This document shows, piece by piece, positions 20,007 through 32,560 of a stretch of 64,000 nucleotides of DNA. Positions within the stretch are counted from its first letter, which is position 1; every line of letters starts with the position of its first letter. The notes below the pieces were generated by a model that saw only the letters and a list, made by a program, of their open reading frames with translations, was not told the DNA's origin and did not search any database. This DNA is from Psychrobacter sp. 28M-43 (GTDB lineage: Bacteria > Pseudomonadota > Gammaproteobacteria > Pseudomonadales > Moraxellaceae), in the NCBI RefSeq assembly GCF_014770435.1, contig NZ_CP061739.1, positions 2,728,001 to 2,792,000 on the forward strand, written 5' to 3'. The position numbers and the translations under genes are program-made.

Positions 20007-23000
20007 TTAATTATCTTGATTTAGCTCTTGAGCAAATGCTTCATCAAAGCTTGCAAAGTCTTTGCTATCAGTGCTTGCAGTCATATCAAACGCTGCATTC
20101 AAATCTTTATCTTGTAGCTTCTGATCTGCTTTTTCTTTACGTGCTTTATGATAAGCAAGACCAGTACCTGCAGGAATCAAGCGACCAACAACCACGTTTT
20201 CTTTCAGACCACGTAGCTCATCTACTTTACCAGTCACAGCAGCCGCAGTTAGTACACGGGTTGTTTCCTGGAAAGAAGCCGCTGAGATAAAGCTTTCAGT
20301 TGCTAGACTTGCTTTGGTGATACCTAGTAATTGACGCTCAAACTGTACTGGGAATTTATCTTCCGCTTCTAGCTTCGCATTCAATGCTTTGATATCTGCA
20401 TACTCGACCTGATCACCTTTAAAGTGACTTGAATCGCCACCGTCAGTGATTTCAACTTTACGCAACATCTGACGAATGATAACTTCGATGTGCTTGTCGT
20501 TGATTTTTACACCCTGCAAGCGATAAACGTCCTGTACTTCGTTGACGATATAATCAGCAAGTGCAGTCTGACCTTTCAAACGCAAGATATCATGTGGATT
20601 CTGTGGACCATCAGCGATCACTTCACCACGTGCTACTGTCTCGTTTTCAAAGACGTTGATTTGACGCCATTTCGGGATTAGCTCTTCATGTACTTCACCA
20701 TCTTCATTAGTAATAATGAAGCGGTTCTTACCTTTGGTCTCTTTACCAAAGCTTACCACACCAGTCATTTCTGCCATGATGGCGTGATCTTTTGGACGAC
20801 GTGCTTCGAACAAGTCAGCAACACGTGGTAGACCACCGGTAATATCTTTGGTACCAGAAGACGCTTGTGGTACACGGCCTAGAATCGAACCTGCTGCTAC
20901 TTTTTCACCATCGCTTACGCGGATGATAGTTTCAGCTGGTAAGAAGTAAACCACTTCTTTGCCTTCGTCAGTGTTCAAGATAATCGCAGGACGTAAGTCT
21001 TTTGCTGAGCTTGAACGGTCACGAGTAGCTAGAATCTCAAATGAGCTCATACCCGTCGCATCATCAACTTTTACTGTTGCAGTCATACCATCAGTGATGT
21101 CACTGAAGCGTGCTGTACCAGCAAATTCTGTGATGATTGGATGCGTATGCGGATCCCATTTAGCGATAGTTTGACCGCCTTCAACTTGCTCTTCGTCTTT
21201 CACAAGTACGCTTGAACCGTACGGTACTTTATAGCGCTCACGCTCACGGCCAAGCTCATCGGTCAATGCGATTTCAGCTGAACGCGATACGATGACTAAG
21301 TGACCATCGGTATGCTGTACTGTTTTCATGTTTTCAAAGTGCGCTTGACCAGCATTACGTACAGAGATGCTGTTGTCTACAGAGGCTGAGCTCGCTGCCC
21401 CGCCTACGTGGAACGTACGCATGGTTAACTGAGTACCCGGCTCACCGATAGATTGAGCTGCCATAACACCGACTGATTCGCCGATATTCACTTTATGACC
21501 ACGTGCAAGGTCACGACCATAACACTGTGAACATACGCCATGTTCGATATCACAAGTAATTACTGAACGTACCCAGATATCATCGATTGCGTTGTTATCA
21601 AGGACGTTAACCCAGTACTCATCGATCAATGTACCAGCTGGAATCAATACTTTATCAGCATCGTCATTATAAGTAACGTCACGAGCAGTCACACGACCCA
21701 GTACTAGCTCACCTAGCTTCTCAATGATTTCACCACCTTGGATATGTGGTTTCATGAGTAGGCCTTCTTCAGTACCACAATCATCACTAGTGATAACCAA
21801 ATCTTGTGCCACATCAACTAGACGACGAGTTAAGTAACCTGAGTTAGCTGTTTTCAGTGCTGTATCCGCTAGGCCTTTACGTGCACCGTGAGTTGAGATG
21901 AAGTACTGTAGTACGGTCAAACCTTCACGGAAGTTAGCTTTAATTGGGGTCTCAATGATTGAGCCATCTGGTTTCGCCATCAAACCACGCATACCAGCCA
22001 ACTGACGAATCTGTGCCGCACTACCACGAGCACCAGAATCTGACATGATAAATATCGAGTTGAATGACTTCTGCTCGTCTTCTTCACCTTGTGCGTTGAT
22101 AACTTTATCTGTTGCCAAGTTGTCCATCATCGCTTTAGCAACTTTGTCATTGGTACGTGACCAGATATCAACTACTTTGTTATAGCGCTCACCAGCAGTT
22201 ACGAAACCTTGCTCGAACTGATCTTCGATTTCGCGAACTTCGCCTTCTGCCACTTCAATGATTTGCTTCTTAAGTGGTGGAATAACCATGTCGTCGATAC
22301 CGATAGACACACCAGATAGCGTTGCTTGAGCAAAACCAAGATACATCAATTGGTCAGCAAACATAACACTTTCTTTTACGCCAACTTTACGGTAGCAAGA
22401 GTTAATCAAACGAGAGATGTTTTTCTTCGTCATCTCTTGGTTACACTCATCAAACGTCATACCTTTAGGCATGATGTTCCAGATAAGTAGACGACCAGCA
22501 ACCGTATCTTTGATACTGATTTCTTTAGTCTCGTTACCGTCTTCGTCAATTTGCGTCTCAGTAACACGCACTTTGATTTTAGCGTTTACATGTAGATCGT
22601 TTGAACCAATTGCACGCAATGCTTCATTAACGGTAGCAAAAATCATGCTCTCGCCTTTGGCATTGATAGACGAGCGACTGATGTAATATAGACCTAGTAC
22701 AACATCCTGAGATGGTACGATGATCGGATCACCGTTCGCAGGTGACAAGATGTTGTTAGTAGACATCATCAAGGCACGTGATTCAAGCTGTGCTTCTAGC
22801 GTCAATGGCACGTGAACGGCCATTTGGTCACCATCGAAATCGGCGTTGAAAGCAGTACAAACAAGTGGATGCAACTGGATGGCTTTACCTTCGATCAATA
22901 CTGGCTCAAATGCCTGTAGACCCAAACGGTGAAGTGTTGGTGCACGGTTAAGAAGTACTGGATGCTCACGGATAACCATGGCCAGCATATCCCACACTTG

Positions 23001-24224
23001 TGGCTCTTCACGCTCTACCATCTTTTTAGCAGCTTTAATCGTAGTCGCTAAACCATGAGATAATAATTTGTTATAAGTAAATGGCTTGAATAGTTCAAGT
23101 GCCATTTTCTTCGGTAGACCACACTGATGTAGACGTAGTGTTGGACCTACAACGATAACCGAACGACCAGAGTAATCGACACGCTTACCAAGTAAGTTCT
23201 GACGGAAACGACCTTGCTTACCTTTGATCATATCTGCCAAAGATTTCAATGGACGCTTGTTACTACCAGTGATGGCACGACCGCGACGACCGTTATCAAG
23301 CAACGCATCTACTGACTCTTGCAACATACGCTTTTCGTTACGTACGATGATGTCAGGTGCGCTTAGCTCAAGCAGACGCTTAAGACGGTTGTTACGGTTG
23401 ATCACGCGGCGATATAGATCGTTTAGATCTGACGTCGCAAAACGGCCGCCTTCTAGCGGTACTAGAGGACGCAAATCTGGTGGTAGTACTGGCAAGATGT
23501 TCATTACCATCCACTCAGGCTTGTTATTAGAATCACGGAATGCTTCTAATAATTTGAGACGCTTAGACATTTTCTTAAGCTTGGTCTCAGAACCTGTTTG
23601 TGGAATCGCTTCACGTAGCTCATCAATTTCAAGATCGATATCGATGTCTTTTAATAGGTCTTGAACTGCTTCAGCACCCATCTTAGCTGTGAATTCATCA
23701 CCGAACTCTTCAAGCGCTTTGTAATAATCTTCATCATCAAGTAACTGGTACTTTTCTAAGCTAGTTAGACCAGGCTCAGTAACGATATAGCTTTCAAAAT
23801 ATAGAACGCGCTCGATATCACGTAGCGTCATGTCTAGCAATAGACCGATACGGCTTGGTAATGACTTTAAGAACCAAATATGCGCCACAGGACTGGCTAG
23901 GTCGATATGACCCATGCGATCACGACGAACTTTAGCAGTGGTAACTTCAACACCACATTTTTCACAGATAACGCCTTGGAACTTACGGCGCTTATATTTA
24001 CCACATAAACATTCGAAGTCTTTTACTGGGCCAAAGATTTTGGCACAAAAAAGACCATCACGCTCAGGCTTGAACGTGCGATAGTTGATGGTTTCAGGCT
24101 TTTTTACTTCGCCATGCGACCATGACTTAATAACGTCAGGTGAGGCTAAAGTAATTTGAATGCTATCAAACTCTTGGTTACCGTTGCCGGTAGGGCTTTG
24201 CATGATATCGAGTAAATCTTTCAA
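20007..24224 (-). CDS. rpoC: DNA-directed RNA polymerase subunit beta'
   Basis: 1405 residues, full length. The N-terminal zinc-binding cysteines are C72, C74, C87 and C90 ([10 protein letters not shown] ... ICEKCG). The catalytic magnesium loop [12 protein letters not shown] is at about 458-469. The second zinc site uses the cysteine in DDCGTEEG (about 815) and those in [13 protein letters not shown] (about 890-900). The trigger loop and bridge helix region ([20 protein letters not shown]) is intact. It lies 151 bp after rpoB in the universal order, ends at a strong terminator, and is the last gene of the block. The C-terminal tail is Asp/Glu-rich. Confidence 0.98.
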   Translation of the reverse strand: MKDLLDIMQSPTGNGNQEFDSIQITLASPDVIKSWSHGEVKKPETINYRTFKPERDGLFCAKIFGPVKDFECLCGKYKRRKFQGVICEKCGVEVTTAKVRRDRMGHIDLASPVAHIWFLKSLPSRIGLLLDMTLRDIERVLYFESYIVTEPGLTSLEKYQLLDDEDYYKALEEFGDEFTAKMGAEAVQDLLKDIDIDLEIDELREAIPQTGSETKLKKMSKRLKLLEAFRDSNNKPEWMVMNILPVLPPDLRPLVPLEGGRFATSDLNDLYRRVINRNNRLKRLLELSAPDIIVRNEKRMLQESVDALLDNGRRGRAITGSNKRPLKSLADMIKGKQGRFRQNLLGKRVDYSGRSVIVVGPTLRLHQCGLPKKMALELFKPFTYNKLLSHGLATTIKAAKKMVEREEPQVWDMLAMVIREHPVLLNRAPTLHRLGLQAFEPVLIEGKAIQLHPLVCTAFNADFDGDQMAVHVPLTLEAQLESRALMMSTNNILSPANGDPIIVPSQDVVLGLYYISRSSINAKGESMIFATVNEALRAIGSNDLHVNAKIKVRVTETQIDEDGNETKEISIKDTVAGRLLIWNIMPKGMTFDECNQEMTKKNISRLINSCYRKVGVKESVMFADQLMYLGFAQATLSGVSIGIDDMVIPPLKKQIIEVAEGEVREIEDQFEQGFVTAGERYNKVVDIWSRTNDKVAKAMMDNLATDKVINAQGEEDEQKSFNSIFIMSDSGARGSAAQIRQLAGMRGLMAKPDGSIIETPIKANFREGLTVLQYFISTHGARKGLADTALKTANSGYLTRRLVDVAQDLVITSDDCGTEEGLLMKPHIQGGEIIEKLGELVLGRVTARDVTYNDDADKVLIPAGTLIDEYWVNVLDNNAIDDIWVRSVITCDIEHGVCSQCYGRDLARGHKVNIGESVGVMAAQSIGEPGTQLTMRTFHVGGAASSASVDNSISVRNAGQAHFENMKTVQHTDGHLVIVSRSAEIALTDELGRERERYKVPYGSSVLVKDEEQVEGGQTIAKWDPHTHPIITEFAGTARFSDITDGMTATVKVDDATGMSSFEILATRDRSSSAKDLRPAIILNTDEGKEVVYFLPAETIIRVSDGEKVAAGSILGRVPQASSGTKDITGGLPRVADLFEARRPKDHAIMAEMTGVVSFGKETKGKNRFIITNEDGEVHEELIPKWRQINVFENETVARGEVIADGPQNPHDILRLKGQTALADYIVNEVQDVYRLQGVKINDKHIEVIIRQMLRKVEITDGGDSSHFKGDQVEYADIKALNAKLEAEDKFPVQFERQLLGITKASLATESFISAASFQETTRVLTAAAVTGKVDELRGLKENVVVGRLIPAGTGLAYHKARKEKADQKLQDKDLNAAFDMTASTDSKDFASFDEAFAQELNQDN

Positions 24225-24375
24225 GTTGCTTCTCCGTTATCTTTATAATCATCTGACAGCGTACCATTGACGCAGATAAGATGAATGAAGGCAATGAATA
24301 GGGTTGAGACAAATCACTAAAAGCAGCAGCAATAAAGCAGACTGCCTTTAGTGGACAACTAAGTTAAACAACGGG

Positions 24376-27300
24376 CTAGTTGCTTTGTTTTAACTCAATA
24401 TTAATACCCAGTGATTTGATTTCTTTGGTCAGTACGTTAAACGACTCAGGCATGCCTGGATCCATATACTGCTCACCATCAACGATGTTTTTGTACATAC
24501 GAGTACGGCCTTCAACGTCATCCGACTTCACCGTTAGCATTTCTTGCAACGTGTAAGTCGCGCCGTATGCTTCTAGTGCCCACACTTCCATCTCACCGAA
24601 GCGCTGACCACCAAACTGAGCTTTACCACCCAATGGCTGCTGCGTTACTAGAGAATAAGAACCGGTTGAACGCGCATGCATTTTGTCATCAACCAAATGG
24701 TTAAGCTTGAGCATGTACATGTAACCAACGGTTACTTTACGGTCAAACTTCTGACCTGTACGACCATCATATAACGTCTGCTGACCATCGCGATCCATTC
24801 CAGCAAGCTCTAGCAAGTCTTTAACTTGGCTTTCTCTTGCGCCGTCAAATACTGCTGTGCCCATCGGTACACCGCCACGTAAATTGTCTGCTAGCGCCAT
24901 GATGTCATCATCACTCAAGCTATCAAGATCAACTTGCTCACCGCCTACTTGGTTATAGATTTTGTCCAAGAAGTCACGTAGCTCTTTGATTGCTGCTTGA
25001 GATTTGAGCATACCGTCAATCTTCTCGCCCAACCCTTTCGCTGCCATACCCAAATGCGTCTCTAGAACCTGACCGATGTTCATACGAGATGGTACACCAA
25101 GTGGGTTCAATACGATGTCAACGGTATTACCATTTTCATCATAAGGCATATCTTCAACTGGCATGATGCGCGATACAACACCTTTGTTACCATGACGACC
25201 AGCCATCTTATCACCAGGCTGAATACGACGCTTAACCGCTAGATATACTTTAACGATTTTTTGTACGCCGTGCTGTAAGTCATCACCAGCAGTCAATTTG
25301 CGTTTTTTCTCAGCAAATTTCACATCGATGTCTTTTTGCTTATCAACCAAGTAATCAGCAATTTGCGTTAGACGCTCAGAGATTTCTTCTTCTACTGGCT
25401 GAATATCAAGTAATGTCTCAAGGCTCATATCTTTCATATCAGCCAATGCCATAACTGTACCAGCTTTTAGACCAGCACCGCCGCTGACTTTTTGGCCATC
25501 TAATAGATTACCAATACGGCCACGTGCTGCTTCTTCAAAGATACGTAGCTCTTCTTTCAAATCTTTGCGATAGCTATCAAGCTGCGATTTTTCAATCGCT
25601 CTTGCGCGTGCGTCTTTTTCGACGCCATCACGAGTGAAGACCTGTACATCAATAACCGTACCTTTACTTGAAGTTGGTACGCGTAGTGAAGTGTCTTTCA
25701 CATCAGCCGCTTTTTCGCCAAAGATAGCCCGTAGTAGTTTCTCTTCTGGCGTTAGTTGTGTTTCACCTTTTGGCGTCACTTTACCAACCAAGATATCACC
25801 AGCGTCAACTTCAGCACCGATATAGACGATACCTGCTTCATCAAGACTTGATAATGCTGCTTCACCAACGTTTGGAATATCAGCAGTGATCTCTTCTGTA
25901 CCTAGCTTGGTATCACGAGCCACACAAGTCAACTCTTGGATATGAATAGTAGTGAAACGATCTTCTTTAACTACTTTTTCAGATAACAAGATTGAATCTT
26001 CGAAGTTGTAACCATTCCACGGCATAAATGCGATGCGGATGTTCTGACCTAGTGCTAGCTCACCAAGATCCGTTGATGGACCATCAGCCAAGATATCACC
26101 CAAAGCAATCTCGTCACCTTGGTTAACGATGATACGTTGGTTGATACAAGTGTTTTGGTTAGAGCGCGTGTATTTGATCAAGTTATAGATATCGATACCC
26201 GCTTCACCAGCAGTCATCTCGTCTTCGTTTACACGAACAACGATACGTGATGCATCAACATCTTCAATCACACCGCCACGCTTAGCGATAACACAAACAC
26301 CAGAGTCACGAGCAACGTGACGCTCCATACCAGTACCTACTAACGGCTTATCAGCACGTAGTGTAGGAACAGCCTGACGCTGCATGTTCGAGCCCATCAA
26401 GGCACGGTTAGCATCATCATGCTCTAGGAACGGAATCAGACCTGCTGCAACCGATACTACCTGACTTGGTGATACATCCATATGCGTCACTTTTTCTGGC
26501 GGCATACGAACAAATTCACCGTAGCTACGTACACTGACCATCTCATCAGATAACGCGCCATCTTCAGTCATCGGAGAGTCAGCCTGTGCAATGACAGTAC
26601 CCACTTCTTCGATTGCTGATAGATACTCAATAACGTCAGTAACTTTACCATCAACCACACGGCGATAAGGCGTTTCTAAGAAGCCAAAGCTGTTGGTTTT
26701 AGCAAAAGTCGCTAGTGAGTTGATTAGACCAATGTTTGGACCTTCAGGAGTCTCAATAGGACATACACGGCCATAATGCGTATCATGTACGTCACGTACT
26801 TCAAAGCCTGCACGTTCACGAGTTAGACCACCAGGTCCTAACGCTGATACACGGCGCTTATGGGTAACTTCAGACAACGGGTTGTTCTGATCCATAAACT
26901 GTGACAACTGGCTTGAACCAAAGAATTCTTTAACTGCAGCCGCTACTGGCTTAGAGTTAATCAAATCTTGTGGCGACAAGTTGTCTGATTCTGCTGAGCT
27001 TAAACGCTCTTTTACGGCACGCTCAACACGTACTAGACCAACACGGAATTGGTTCTCTGCCATTTCGCCTACTGAACGAATGCGACGGTTACCAAGATGG
27101 TCAATATCATCGACATCGCCGCGACCATTACGAATCTCGATAAGCTCTTTTAGAACGTTAACGATATCATCGTTGGTCAATACACTGCGTTCGCGCTGGA
27201 TATCAGGATCATCAGTATTGTCAAATTCTAAACCAAGACGACGGTTGAACTTCATACGACCGACGTTTGATAAGTCATAACGATCTGCATTGAAGAACAT

Positions 27301-28494
27301 GCTCTCAAACAGTTTCTCAGCAGTTTCGACCGTTGGTGGCTCACCTGGACGCATTACTTTATAGATTTCGATCAACGCTTCTTCACGGCTTGAGGTACTA
27401 TCAGCACGTAGCGTATCAGCAATATAACTACCTTGGTCGATATCGTTAGTGAACAGAATGCTGAACTCTTTGATGGCACCACTGGCTTCAAATGAGTTCA
27501 ATTTTACCAATAATTCATGGTCGATTGGCGTGTTCGCTTTAGCGATGATTTCGTCGTTAACAACGATGTCTTCAGCTAAAATACGCTCATATAGGTACTC
27601 ATCAGGCACAGCAATCTTCGTCATACCTGCTTCTTCAAGCTGACGGATACGGCGGGCGTTGATGCGTTTGCCCTGCTCTACGATAACGTCACCTTCAGGT
27701 GATACGATATCAAACTGAGCCATTTCGCCACGTAGACGATCAGCAACTAAATCAATCTCAAACTGCTCTTCGCCTTTATAAACAGCCACTTTATCAAAGA
27801 ATAAATCTAGGATTTCAGAAGTTGTTAGACCAAGTGCGCGTAGGATGATTGACGCAAGTAGTTTACGGCGACGGTCAATACGAGCAAATACTAAATCTTT
27901 TGCATCAAATTCAAAGTCTAACCATGAACCACGGTAAGGGATGATACGTGCGTTATAAAGCACTTTACCACTTGAATGCGACTTACCTTTATCATGATCA
28001 AAGAACACACCAGGTGAACGATGTAGCTGAGATACGATAACACGCTCAGTACCATTGATAATGAAAGTACCGTTAGCCGTCATCAAAGGCATCTCGCCCA
28101 TGTAAACGCTTTGCTCACGGATATCTTTGATAGCAGCTTTGCTATCTTTGTCTTTGCTGTCTTTGTCTTTGATGATCAAACGGATTTTGACACGCATAGG
28201 CGCAGCAAACGTTGAACCACGTAAGATACACTCACGCTCATCAAATTCAGGCGTGCCTAAATAGTACTCAACAAATTGTAGCTCTGCGTTACCAGAGTGA
28301 CTCTCAATTGGGAAAATAGAGGAATACGCAGCTTGCAAACCAGTATTCTCACGAGCTTTCGGCTTTTTGTGCTCTTGCAAAAATTGCTCGTAAGAATCTA
28401 CTTGAATAGACAGTAAATAGGGAATGTCCATTACAGTGGGCAATTCAGCAAAACTTTTGCGAATACGCTTTTTTTCAGTATAAGAATATGCCAT
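24376..28494 (-). CDS. rpoB: DNA-directed RNA polymerase subunit beta
   Basis: 1372 residues, full length. The rifampicin-pocket segment [17 protein letters not shown] then [13 protein letters not shown] lies at about 525-555 and keeps the usual Asp, His and Ser of sensitive enzymes. Other landmarks are the active-site lysine segments ([15 protein letters not shown]) and the C-terminal clamp-binding region ([25 protein letters not shown], split across the motif). It is preceded by an unusually long 764-bp spacer after rplL that begins with a strong terminator, so expression may depend on read-through or on a promoter inside the spacer. Confidence 0.98.
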   Translation of the reverse strand: MAYSYTEKKRIRKSFAELPTVMDIPYLLSIQVDSYEQFLQEHKKPKARENTGLQAAYSSIFPIESHSGNAELQFVEYYLGTPEFDERECILRGSTFAAPMRVKIRLIIKDKDSKDKDSKAAIKDIREQSVYMGEMPLMTANGTFIINGTERVIVSQLHRSPGVFFDHDKGKSHSSGKVLYNARIIPYRGSWLDFEFDAKDLVFARIDRRRKLLASIILRALGLTTSEILDLFFDKVAVYKGEEQFEIDLVADRLRGEMAQFDIVSPEGDVIVEQGKRINARRIRQLEEAGMTKIAVPDEYLYERILAEDIVVNDEIIAKANTPIDHELLVKLNSFEASGAIKEFSILFTNDIDQGSYIADTLRADSTSSREEALIEIYKVMRPGEPPTVETAEKLFESMFFNADRYDLSNVGRMKFNRRLGLEFDNTDDPDIQRERSVLTNDDIVNVLKELIEIRNGRGDVDDIDHLGNRRIRSVGEMAENQFRVGLVRVERAVKERLSSAESDNLSPQDLINSKPVAAAVKEFFGSSQLSQFMDQNNPLSEVTHKRRVSALGPGGLTRERAGFEVRDVHDTHYGRVCPIETPEGPNIGLINSLATFAKTNSFGFLETPYRRVVDGKVTDVIEYLSAIEEVGTVIAQADSPMTEDGALSDEMVSVRSYGEFVRMPPEKVTHMDVSPSQVVSVAAGLIPFLEHDDANRALMGSNMQRQAVPTLRADKPLVGTGMERHVARDSGVCVIAKRGGVIEDVDASRIVVRVNEDEMTAGEAGIDIYNLIKYTRSNQNTCINQRIIVNQGDEIALGDILADGPSTDLGELALGQNIRIAFMPWNGYNFEDSILLSEKVVKEDRFTTIHIQELTCVARDTKLGTEEITADIPNVGEAALSSLDEAGIVYIGAEVDAGDILVGKVTPKGETQLTPEEKLLRAIFGEKAADVKDTSLRVPTSSKGTVIDVQVFTRDGVEKDARARAIEKSQLDSYRKDLKEELRIFEEAARGRIGNLLDGQKVSGGAGLKAGTVMALADMKDMSLETLLDIQPVEEEISERLTQIADYLVDKQKDIDVKFAEKKRKLTAGDDLQHGVQKIVKVYLAVKRRIQPGDKMAGRHGNKGVVSRIMPVEDMPYDENGNTVDIVLNPLGVPSRMNIGQVLETHLGMAAKGLGEKIDGMLKSQAAIKELRDFLDKIYNQVGGEQVDLDSLSDDDIMALADNLRGGVPMGTAVFDGARESQVKDLLELAGMDRDGQQTLYDGRTGQKFDRKVTVGYMYMLKLNHLVDDKMHARSTGSYSLVTQQPLGGKAQFGGQRFGEMEVWALEAYGATYTLQEMLTVKSDDVEGRTRMYKNIVDGEQYMDPGMPESFNVLTKEIKSLGINIELKQSN

Positions 28495-29203
28495 CGAGAG
28501 TCCTTACAGTAAACGTGGAAACAAATTAAAAGCGTGGCCAGTATGCATAAATACGATGCAAACGTGACGACGTAAACGATAATATAAAACGGGTTTTCGT
28601 GTTCAGTTCATGTCTTTTCTGTCAATTACTACTTTACTCTTCAGTGCTTACCTAGCACACTTCACTTAATCTCGTCGTTGCTTGCTAGATTCATGGTAAG
28701 TGAATCAGTCTATATGACTGTTGCAACCAAAAAATTCAATATTATATAATCTATAACACATTGCCTATCAGGCTTAATTTACAAATACCTTGCTGGGAAA
28801 TAATGTCTATTAAGATTGCATCCATACCACTTGCCATCTAGACTACTTATTACCGAACCATGTTCCCTACACATACAAACTGTCTATGAGACTGAATATT
28901 GACAGTCATGCCACACCAAGTAGGCAACTTATGATCAACAGCTTTTTTAAGAATACCGCTTTTTTCAGGATTAATAATCGGGGTAACTATAACTTTTAGA
29001 ATCAGTATAAACTATAGTGTTGATAGGAAAGCATGCAGACACAAAAAAATGCCAAACATCTACAGACGTTTAGCTCATATTAACTGATTTCAAAAACTGG
29101 CATGTGTGCTTGCATGTATATCGTCTGTCCTTTTGATGGGTATCCACCGTGATGTTGCATACGTATGTTGGCAGACACAAAAGGTCAAGCTACGAATTAT
29201 AGT
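28495..29203. other. Long rplL-rpoB spacer without genes
   Basis: About 700 bases between the rplL terminator and the rpoB start with no coding frame of note. The DNA is AT-rich. I looked for a -35/-10 pair reading toward rpoB and found only partial ones; a minus-strand TTGACA before ACATGAACTG lacks a properly spaced -10. The leader of rpoB may contain RNA processing sites, as the shorter spacer does in E. coli. Confidence 0.4.
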
Positions 29204-29243
29204 AAAAAAAAGCTGGCAATGCAAGGCATTACCAGCTTTTTTT
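29204..29243 (-). terminator. Terminator/attenuator after rplL
   Basis: A stem AGCTGG-C-AATGC with GCATT-A-CCAGCT (one mismatch, loop AAG) flanked by A7 and T7 runs, 16 bases past the rplL stop. In E. coli a partial terminator sits in the same place and lets only part of transcription reach rpoBC; this one looks strong. Confidence 0.85.
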
Positions 29244-29258
29244 CGTACAGTGTTAAAC

Positions 29259-29630
29259 TTATTTTAGTTCAACAGTTGCACCAGCTTCTTCAAGTTTCTT
29301 TTTCAATTCTTCAGCTTCAGCTTTAGATGCGCCTTCTTTGATTGGAGCTGGAGCGCTTTCAACCAAATCTTTCGCTTCTTTTAGGCCAAGACCAGTAGCT
29401 TCACGTACGGCTTTAATTACGCCAACTTTCTTCTCGCCAAAGCTGGCAAGAACTACGTCAAACTCGTCTTTTTCTTCAGCAGCAGCAGCAGCAGGACCAG
29501 CAGCAGCAGGTGCAGCAGCAACAGCAGCTGTTACGCCGAATTTTTCTTCCATGTCGCTGATTAACTCAACGATATCCATTACTGACATTTCAGCGATTGC
29601 ATTTAACACGTCATCTTTAGATAGTGCCAT
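29259..29630 (-). CDS. rplL: 50S ribosomal protein L7/L12 (bL12)
   Basis: 123 residues. It forms the ribosomal stalk that recruits translation GTPases. Visible parts are the N-terminal dimerisation helices ([19 protein letters not shown]), an Ala/Pro-rich hinge (about 35-52), and the C-terminal factor-binding domain ([19 protein letters not shown] ... [15 protein letters not shown]). It lies 120 bp after rplJ and before a strong terminator. GGAGAG stands before the ATG. Confidence 0.97.
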   Translation of the reverse strand: MALSKDDVLNAIAEMSVMDIVELISDMEEKFGVTAAVAAAPAAAGPAAAAAEEKDEFDVVLASFGEKKVGVIKAVREATGLGLKEAKDLVESAPAPIKEGASKAEAEELKKKLEEAGATVELK

Positions 29631-29750
29631 GAGAACTCTCCGTTATCTGATAAAAATTAATTGATTCTAATATCGCCTTGATTGCTTGCCTAATGTGACA
29701 ATAAAATGCAACCAAAATTAGCGATGTTAAAGTTACGTTAAAACAAGCAA

Positions 29751-30278
29751 TTAAGCAGCTTCTTTTGCGTCTTTGATTGCCGCTACAGTGCGAACGAACT
29801 TGCCAGGAACAGCGTTCATAGTCTGGACAAGCTTGGTCACTGGTGCATTCATAGTAGCCATCAAGATAGAGATTGCTTCGTCGCGAGTTGGTAGCTTCGA
29901 TACGCGCTCTAGCTCTTCTGGACCATAAACTTCACCACCGACTGATACTAATTTGGTCTCTAAAGCTTTGTTATCTTTGCTGAAGTCGAAAACGACTCGA
30001 GCAGCAGATCCCAAATCTTCCATAGAGAAAGCCAAAAGTAGTGGACCAGTCATACGGTCTGACATGCTCTCAAACTTAGTGCCTTCAAAAGCGCGTTTTG
30101 CTAGTGTATTTTTTACCACTTTCAAAACAACACCTTTATCACGAGCTTGTTCGCGCAGCTTAGTAAGCTGTGCAACACCAATACCGTGATATTCGGCAGC
30201 TACTGCTGAGTAAGCATTAGCAGCAACTTCAGACACTTCAGCCACAACTTGTTGTTTTTGTTCTAGCGTTAATGCCAT
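29751..30278 (-). CDS. rplJ: 50S ribosomal protein L10 (uL10)
   Basis: 175 residues. L10 anchors L7/L12 dimers to 23S rRNA and, in related bacteria, represses its own mRNA by binding the leader. N-terminal RNA-binding part ALTLEQKQQVVAEVSEVA, core LKVVKNTLAKRAFEGT, and the C-terminal helix that holds L12 (VQTMNAVPGKFVRTVAAIKD). AAAGGAGT precedes the ATG. The 457-bp upstream region is strongly structured and is the likely autoregulatory leader. Confidence 0.96.
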   Translation of the reverse strand: MALTLEQKQQVVAEVSEVAANAYSAVAAEYHGIGVAQLTKLREQARDKGVVLKVVKNTLAKRAFEGTKFESMSDRMTGPLLLAFSMEDLGSAARVVFDFSKDNKALETKLVSVGGEVYGPEELERVSKLPTRDEAISILMATMNAPVTKLVQTMNAVPGKFVRTVAAIKDAKEAA

Positions 30279-30735
30279 AAGTTGACTCCTTTAATCTTAT
30301 CAATCGACTTATAATAAAAGTGCCAAAAACAAGGTTTTTATGCGCTCAAACTGTAAGCTAAGACTGACTTGATACGACACATTACCAGTGGATTCAATTA
30401 ATAAAAAAAGCATCTACTGGTAACGACTGATTACGGCACCGTTATCAGAATGACGTTGAGTAATAGTTTGAAGGTTATAAATAACCTTATCGCCCTATTC
30501 GCTCGTGTCTTAAACTGTGTGGGCCACCGTCTGCGTAGGACAACTAAGATTTTCATCTGTCGTCGATTAACAAAAGTGACTTATTATCATAAGCAACTAT
30601 CCGAAGATCGCTAACTATGACTCTAAACTACTCTCTACCTACGGTCTTAGACAGCGTAGCAAATACTACGCTGACCTAATTCTTTAAAAACTGTTTGTGT
30701 TTATCACTCAAAATATTTGAAGATAAAAACTTTAA
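30279..30735 (-). promoter_or_regulatory. Structured rplJ leader (candidate L10 leader)
   Basis: No gene is seen. Read on the minus strand, three hairpins occur: one just after rplA (30652-30659 with 30666-30673, 8 bp, CAGCGTAG arms), a stem at 30471-30488 (AAGGTTA/TAACCTT), and a 12-bp stem (30382-30393 with 30412-30423, one mismatch in RNA) whose loop contains seven U. The segment around 30523-30540 (minus-strand CCTACGCAGACGGTGG) looks to me like conserved L10-leader sequence, from memory only. A promoter for rplJL could also lie here. Confidence 0.5.
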
Positions 30736-31437
30736 TTATTTAGCAGTACGATAAGGAACAGCGTCGATCGTTAGACCTGGACCCATCGTGCTAGACAAGG
30801 TAATTTTCTTGATGAAAGTACCTTTAGAAGTAGCAGGCTTAGCACGCTTTAGATCAGAAAGAATCGCTTGAGCGTTCTGCTCGATTTGATCAGCAGTGAA
30901 ACCAACTTGGCCGATAGTTGCATGGATGATACCAGCTTTATCAACACGGTACTGAGCCTGACCAGCTTTCGCGTTAGTCACAGCTTCAGCAACGTTTGGC
31001 GTTACCGTACCAACTTTAGGGTTAGGCATTAGACCACGTGGGCCTAGGATAGTACCTAACTGACCAACAACACGCATTGCATCTGGAGCTGCGATAACAA
31101 CATCAAAGTCCATGTTACCGGCTTTGATTTGCTCTGCTAGGTCTTCAAAACCAACGATGTCTGCACCAGCTTCTTTAGCGGCTTCAGCAGCAGCGCCTTG
31201 AGCAAATACAGCAACGCGTTTGGTTTTACCAGTACCAGCAGGTAGGTTGGTTGCACCACGAACTACTTGGTCAGATTTACGTGGGTCAACGCCCAAGTTT
31301 ACTGCGATATCGATAGACTCTTTGAATTTTAGCGCTGGCAAATCGTTTAGGATTTGAACCGCTTCTTCAATAGTGTACTGTTTTTCGTTATCAATACGGC
31401 TTTGAATTTCTTTTTGACGTTTGGTTAGCTTAGACAT
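30736..31437 (-). CDS. rplA: 50S ribosomal protein L1 (uL1)
   Basis: 233 residues. L1 forms the mobile stalk near the E site and in many bacteria represses translation of the rplKA mRNA. Hallmarks: the N-terminus [34 protein letters not shown], and the highly conserved [16 protein letters not shown]. The start shares its base with the rplK stop at 31437, which suggests coupling. Confidence 0.97.
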   Translation of the reverse strand: MSKLTKRQKEIQSRIDNEKQYTIEEAVQILNDLPALKFKESIDIAVNLGVDPRKSDQVVRGATNLPAGTGKTKRVAVFAQGAAAEAAKEAGADIVGFEDLAEQIKAGNMDFDVVIAAPDAMRVVGQLGTILGPRGLMPNPKVGTVTPNVAEAVTNAKAGQAQYRVDKAGIIHATIGQVGFTADQIEQNAQAILSDLKRAKPATSKGTFIKKITLSSTMGPGLTIDAVPYRTAK

Positions 31438-31868
31438 TATACACCCTCCACGGTAATACCCATTGAACGTGCAGTACCAGCGATGGTACGGACAGCAGCG
31501 TCAAGATCAGCTGCAGTTAAATCTGCATTCTTAGTCTTAACGATGTCTTCTAGTTGTGCACGGTCAACTTTACCAACTTTAGCAGTGTTCGGTGTACCTG
31601 AACCTTTAGCAATACCAGCAGCCTTACGTAGTAAGTATGCAGCTGGTGGTGACTTCATGATGAAGGTAAAAGATTTGTCGCTGTATACTGTGATCTCAGT
31701 TGGGATCGGTAGACCTGGCTCTTGGCCTGAGGTCGCAGCGTTAAATTCTTTACAGAACGCCATGATGTTCACGCCTTTTTGACCCAAAGCTGGACCAATA
31801 GGTGGTGAAGGATTTGCTTTGCCTGCAGGCACTTGCAGTTTGATGTAACCATCAATCTTCTTAGCCAT
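31437..31868 (-). CDS. rplK: 50S ribosomal protein L11 (uL11)
   Basis: 143 residues. L11 forms the GTPase-associated centre with 23S rRNA and is needed for RelA activation. Seen: [19 protein letters not shown] with the proline-rich hinge, and the C-terminal rRNA-binding domain ([25 protein letters not shown]). It follows nusG after 90 bp and overlaps rplA by one base. GGAGAG precedes the start. Confidence 0.97.
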   Translation of the reverse strand: MAKKIDGYIKLQVPAGKANPSPPIGPALGQKGVNIMAFCKEFNAATSGQEPGLPIPTEITVYSDKSFTFIMKSPPAAYLLRKAAGIAKGSGTPNTAKVGKVDRAQLEDIVKTKNADLTAADLDAAVRTIAGTARSMGITVEGV

Positions 31869-31958
31869 GATACTCTCCTAAATGGGTAATAGCGCCAAAT
31901 CAACGTGGTACATACCTAATTGACTAACAGCTCCCCGGTTGATGAATTTTTTGCTAAT

Positions 31959-32489
31959 TTAGTCTAGTTTTTCAACTTTACTAAATTCAAGCTCAACCTG
32001 TGTAGGTCGATTAAATACGTTTACCGTTAGATGTAGTTTAGACTTCTCATAATCCACTTTTTCTACTAACCCTTTAAAGTCAGTAAATGGACCATCGATA
32101 ACCAACAACTCTTCGCCCGGCTCAAATAGAGTCTTAGGACGTGGGTCAGTTTCAGTCTGGTTCAAACGGTTTAAAATGCGATCAGCTTCTACTTGCGTAA
32201 TCGGTGCAGGCATCTCAGGCGTACCACCGATGAAGCCCATAATACGAGGACAGTCTTTTACGATGTGCCAAGTATTATCGTTCATTTCCATTTGGATCAA
32301 TACATATCCAGGAAAGAACTTACGCTCACTCTTACGTTTTTTGCCGTCTTTCATTTCAACGACTTCTTCAGTAGGAACCAATACATCACCGAATGACTCA
32401 GCAAAGTCACTACGATTAATACGATCAGTTAATGAACGTTGTACTTGTTTTTCATATCCTGAAAACGCTTGGACAATATACCAACGCAT
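31959..32489 (-). CDS. nusG: Transcription termination/antitermination protein NusG
   Basis: 176 residues. NusG binds the RNA polymerase clamp and links it to Rho or to S10. The NGN domain begins [20 protein letters not shown] and contains [14 protein letters not shown] and [13 protein letters not shown]. The C-terminal KOW domain ([20 protein letters not shown]) is complete. It lies 71 bp after secE. Confidence 0.97.
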   Translation of the reverse strand: MRWYIVQAFSGYEKQVQRSLTDRINRSDFAESFGDVLVPTEEVVEMKDGKKRKSERKFFPGYVLIQMEMNDNTWHIVKDCPRIMGFIGGTPEMPAPITQVEADRILNRLNQTETDPRPKTLFEPGEELLVIDGPFTDFKGLVEKVDYEKSKLHLTVNVFNRPTQVELEFSKVEKLD

Positions 32490-32560
32490 ATCACGCTCCT
32501 GATCATTATAAATAAGTCGTTATGAGTAAATGTCTCGCTAATAGTCACTAATACGTGCTA

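Noticed and set aside
23224..23664. 146-codon plus-strand frame inside rpoC
   Set aside because: Antisense to the conserved rpoC; Arg/Ser-rich composition typical of a shadow frame.
28898..28945. Plus-strand TTGACA in the rplL-rpoB spacer
   Set aside because: It points away from rpoB and has no -10 at the right distance.
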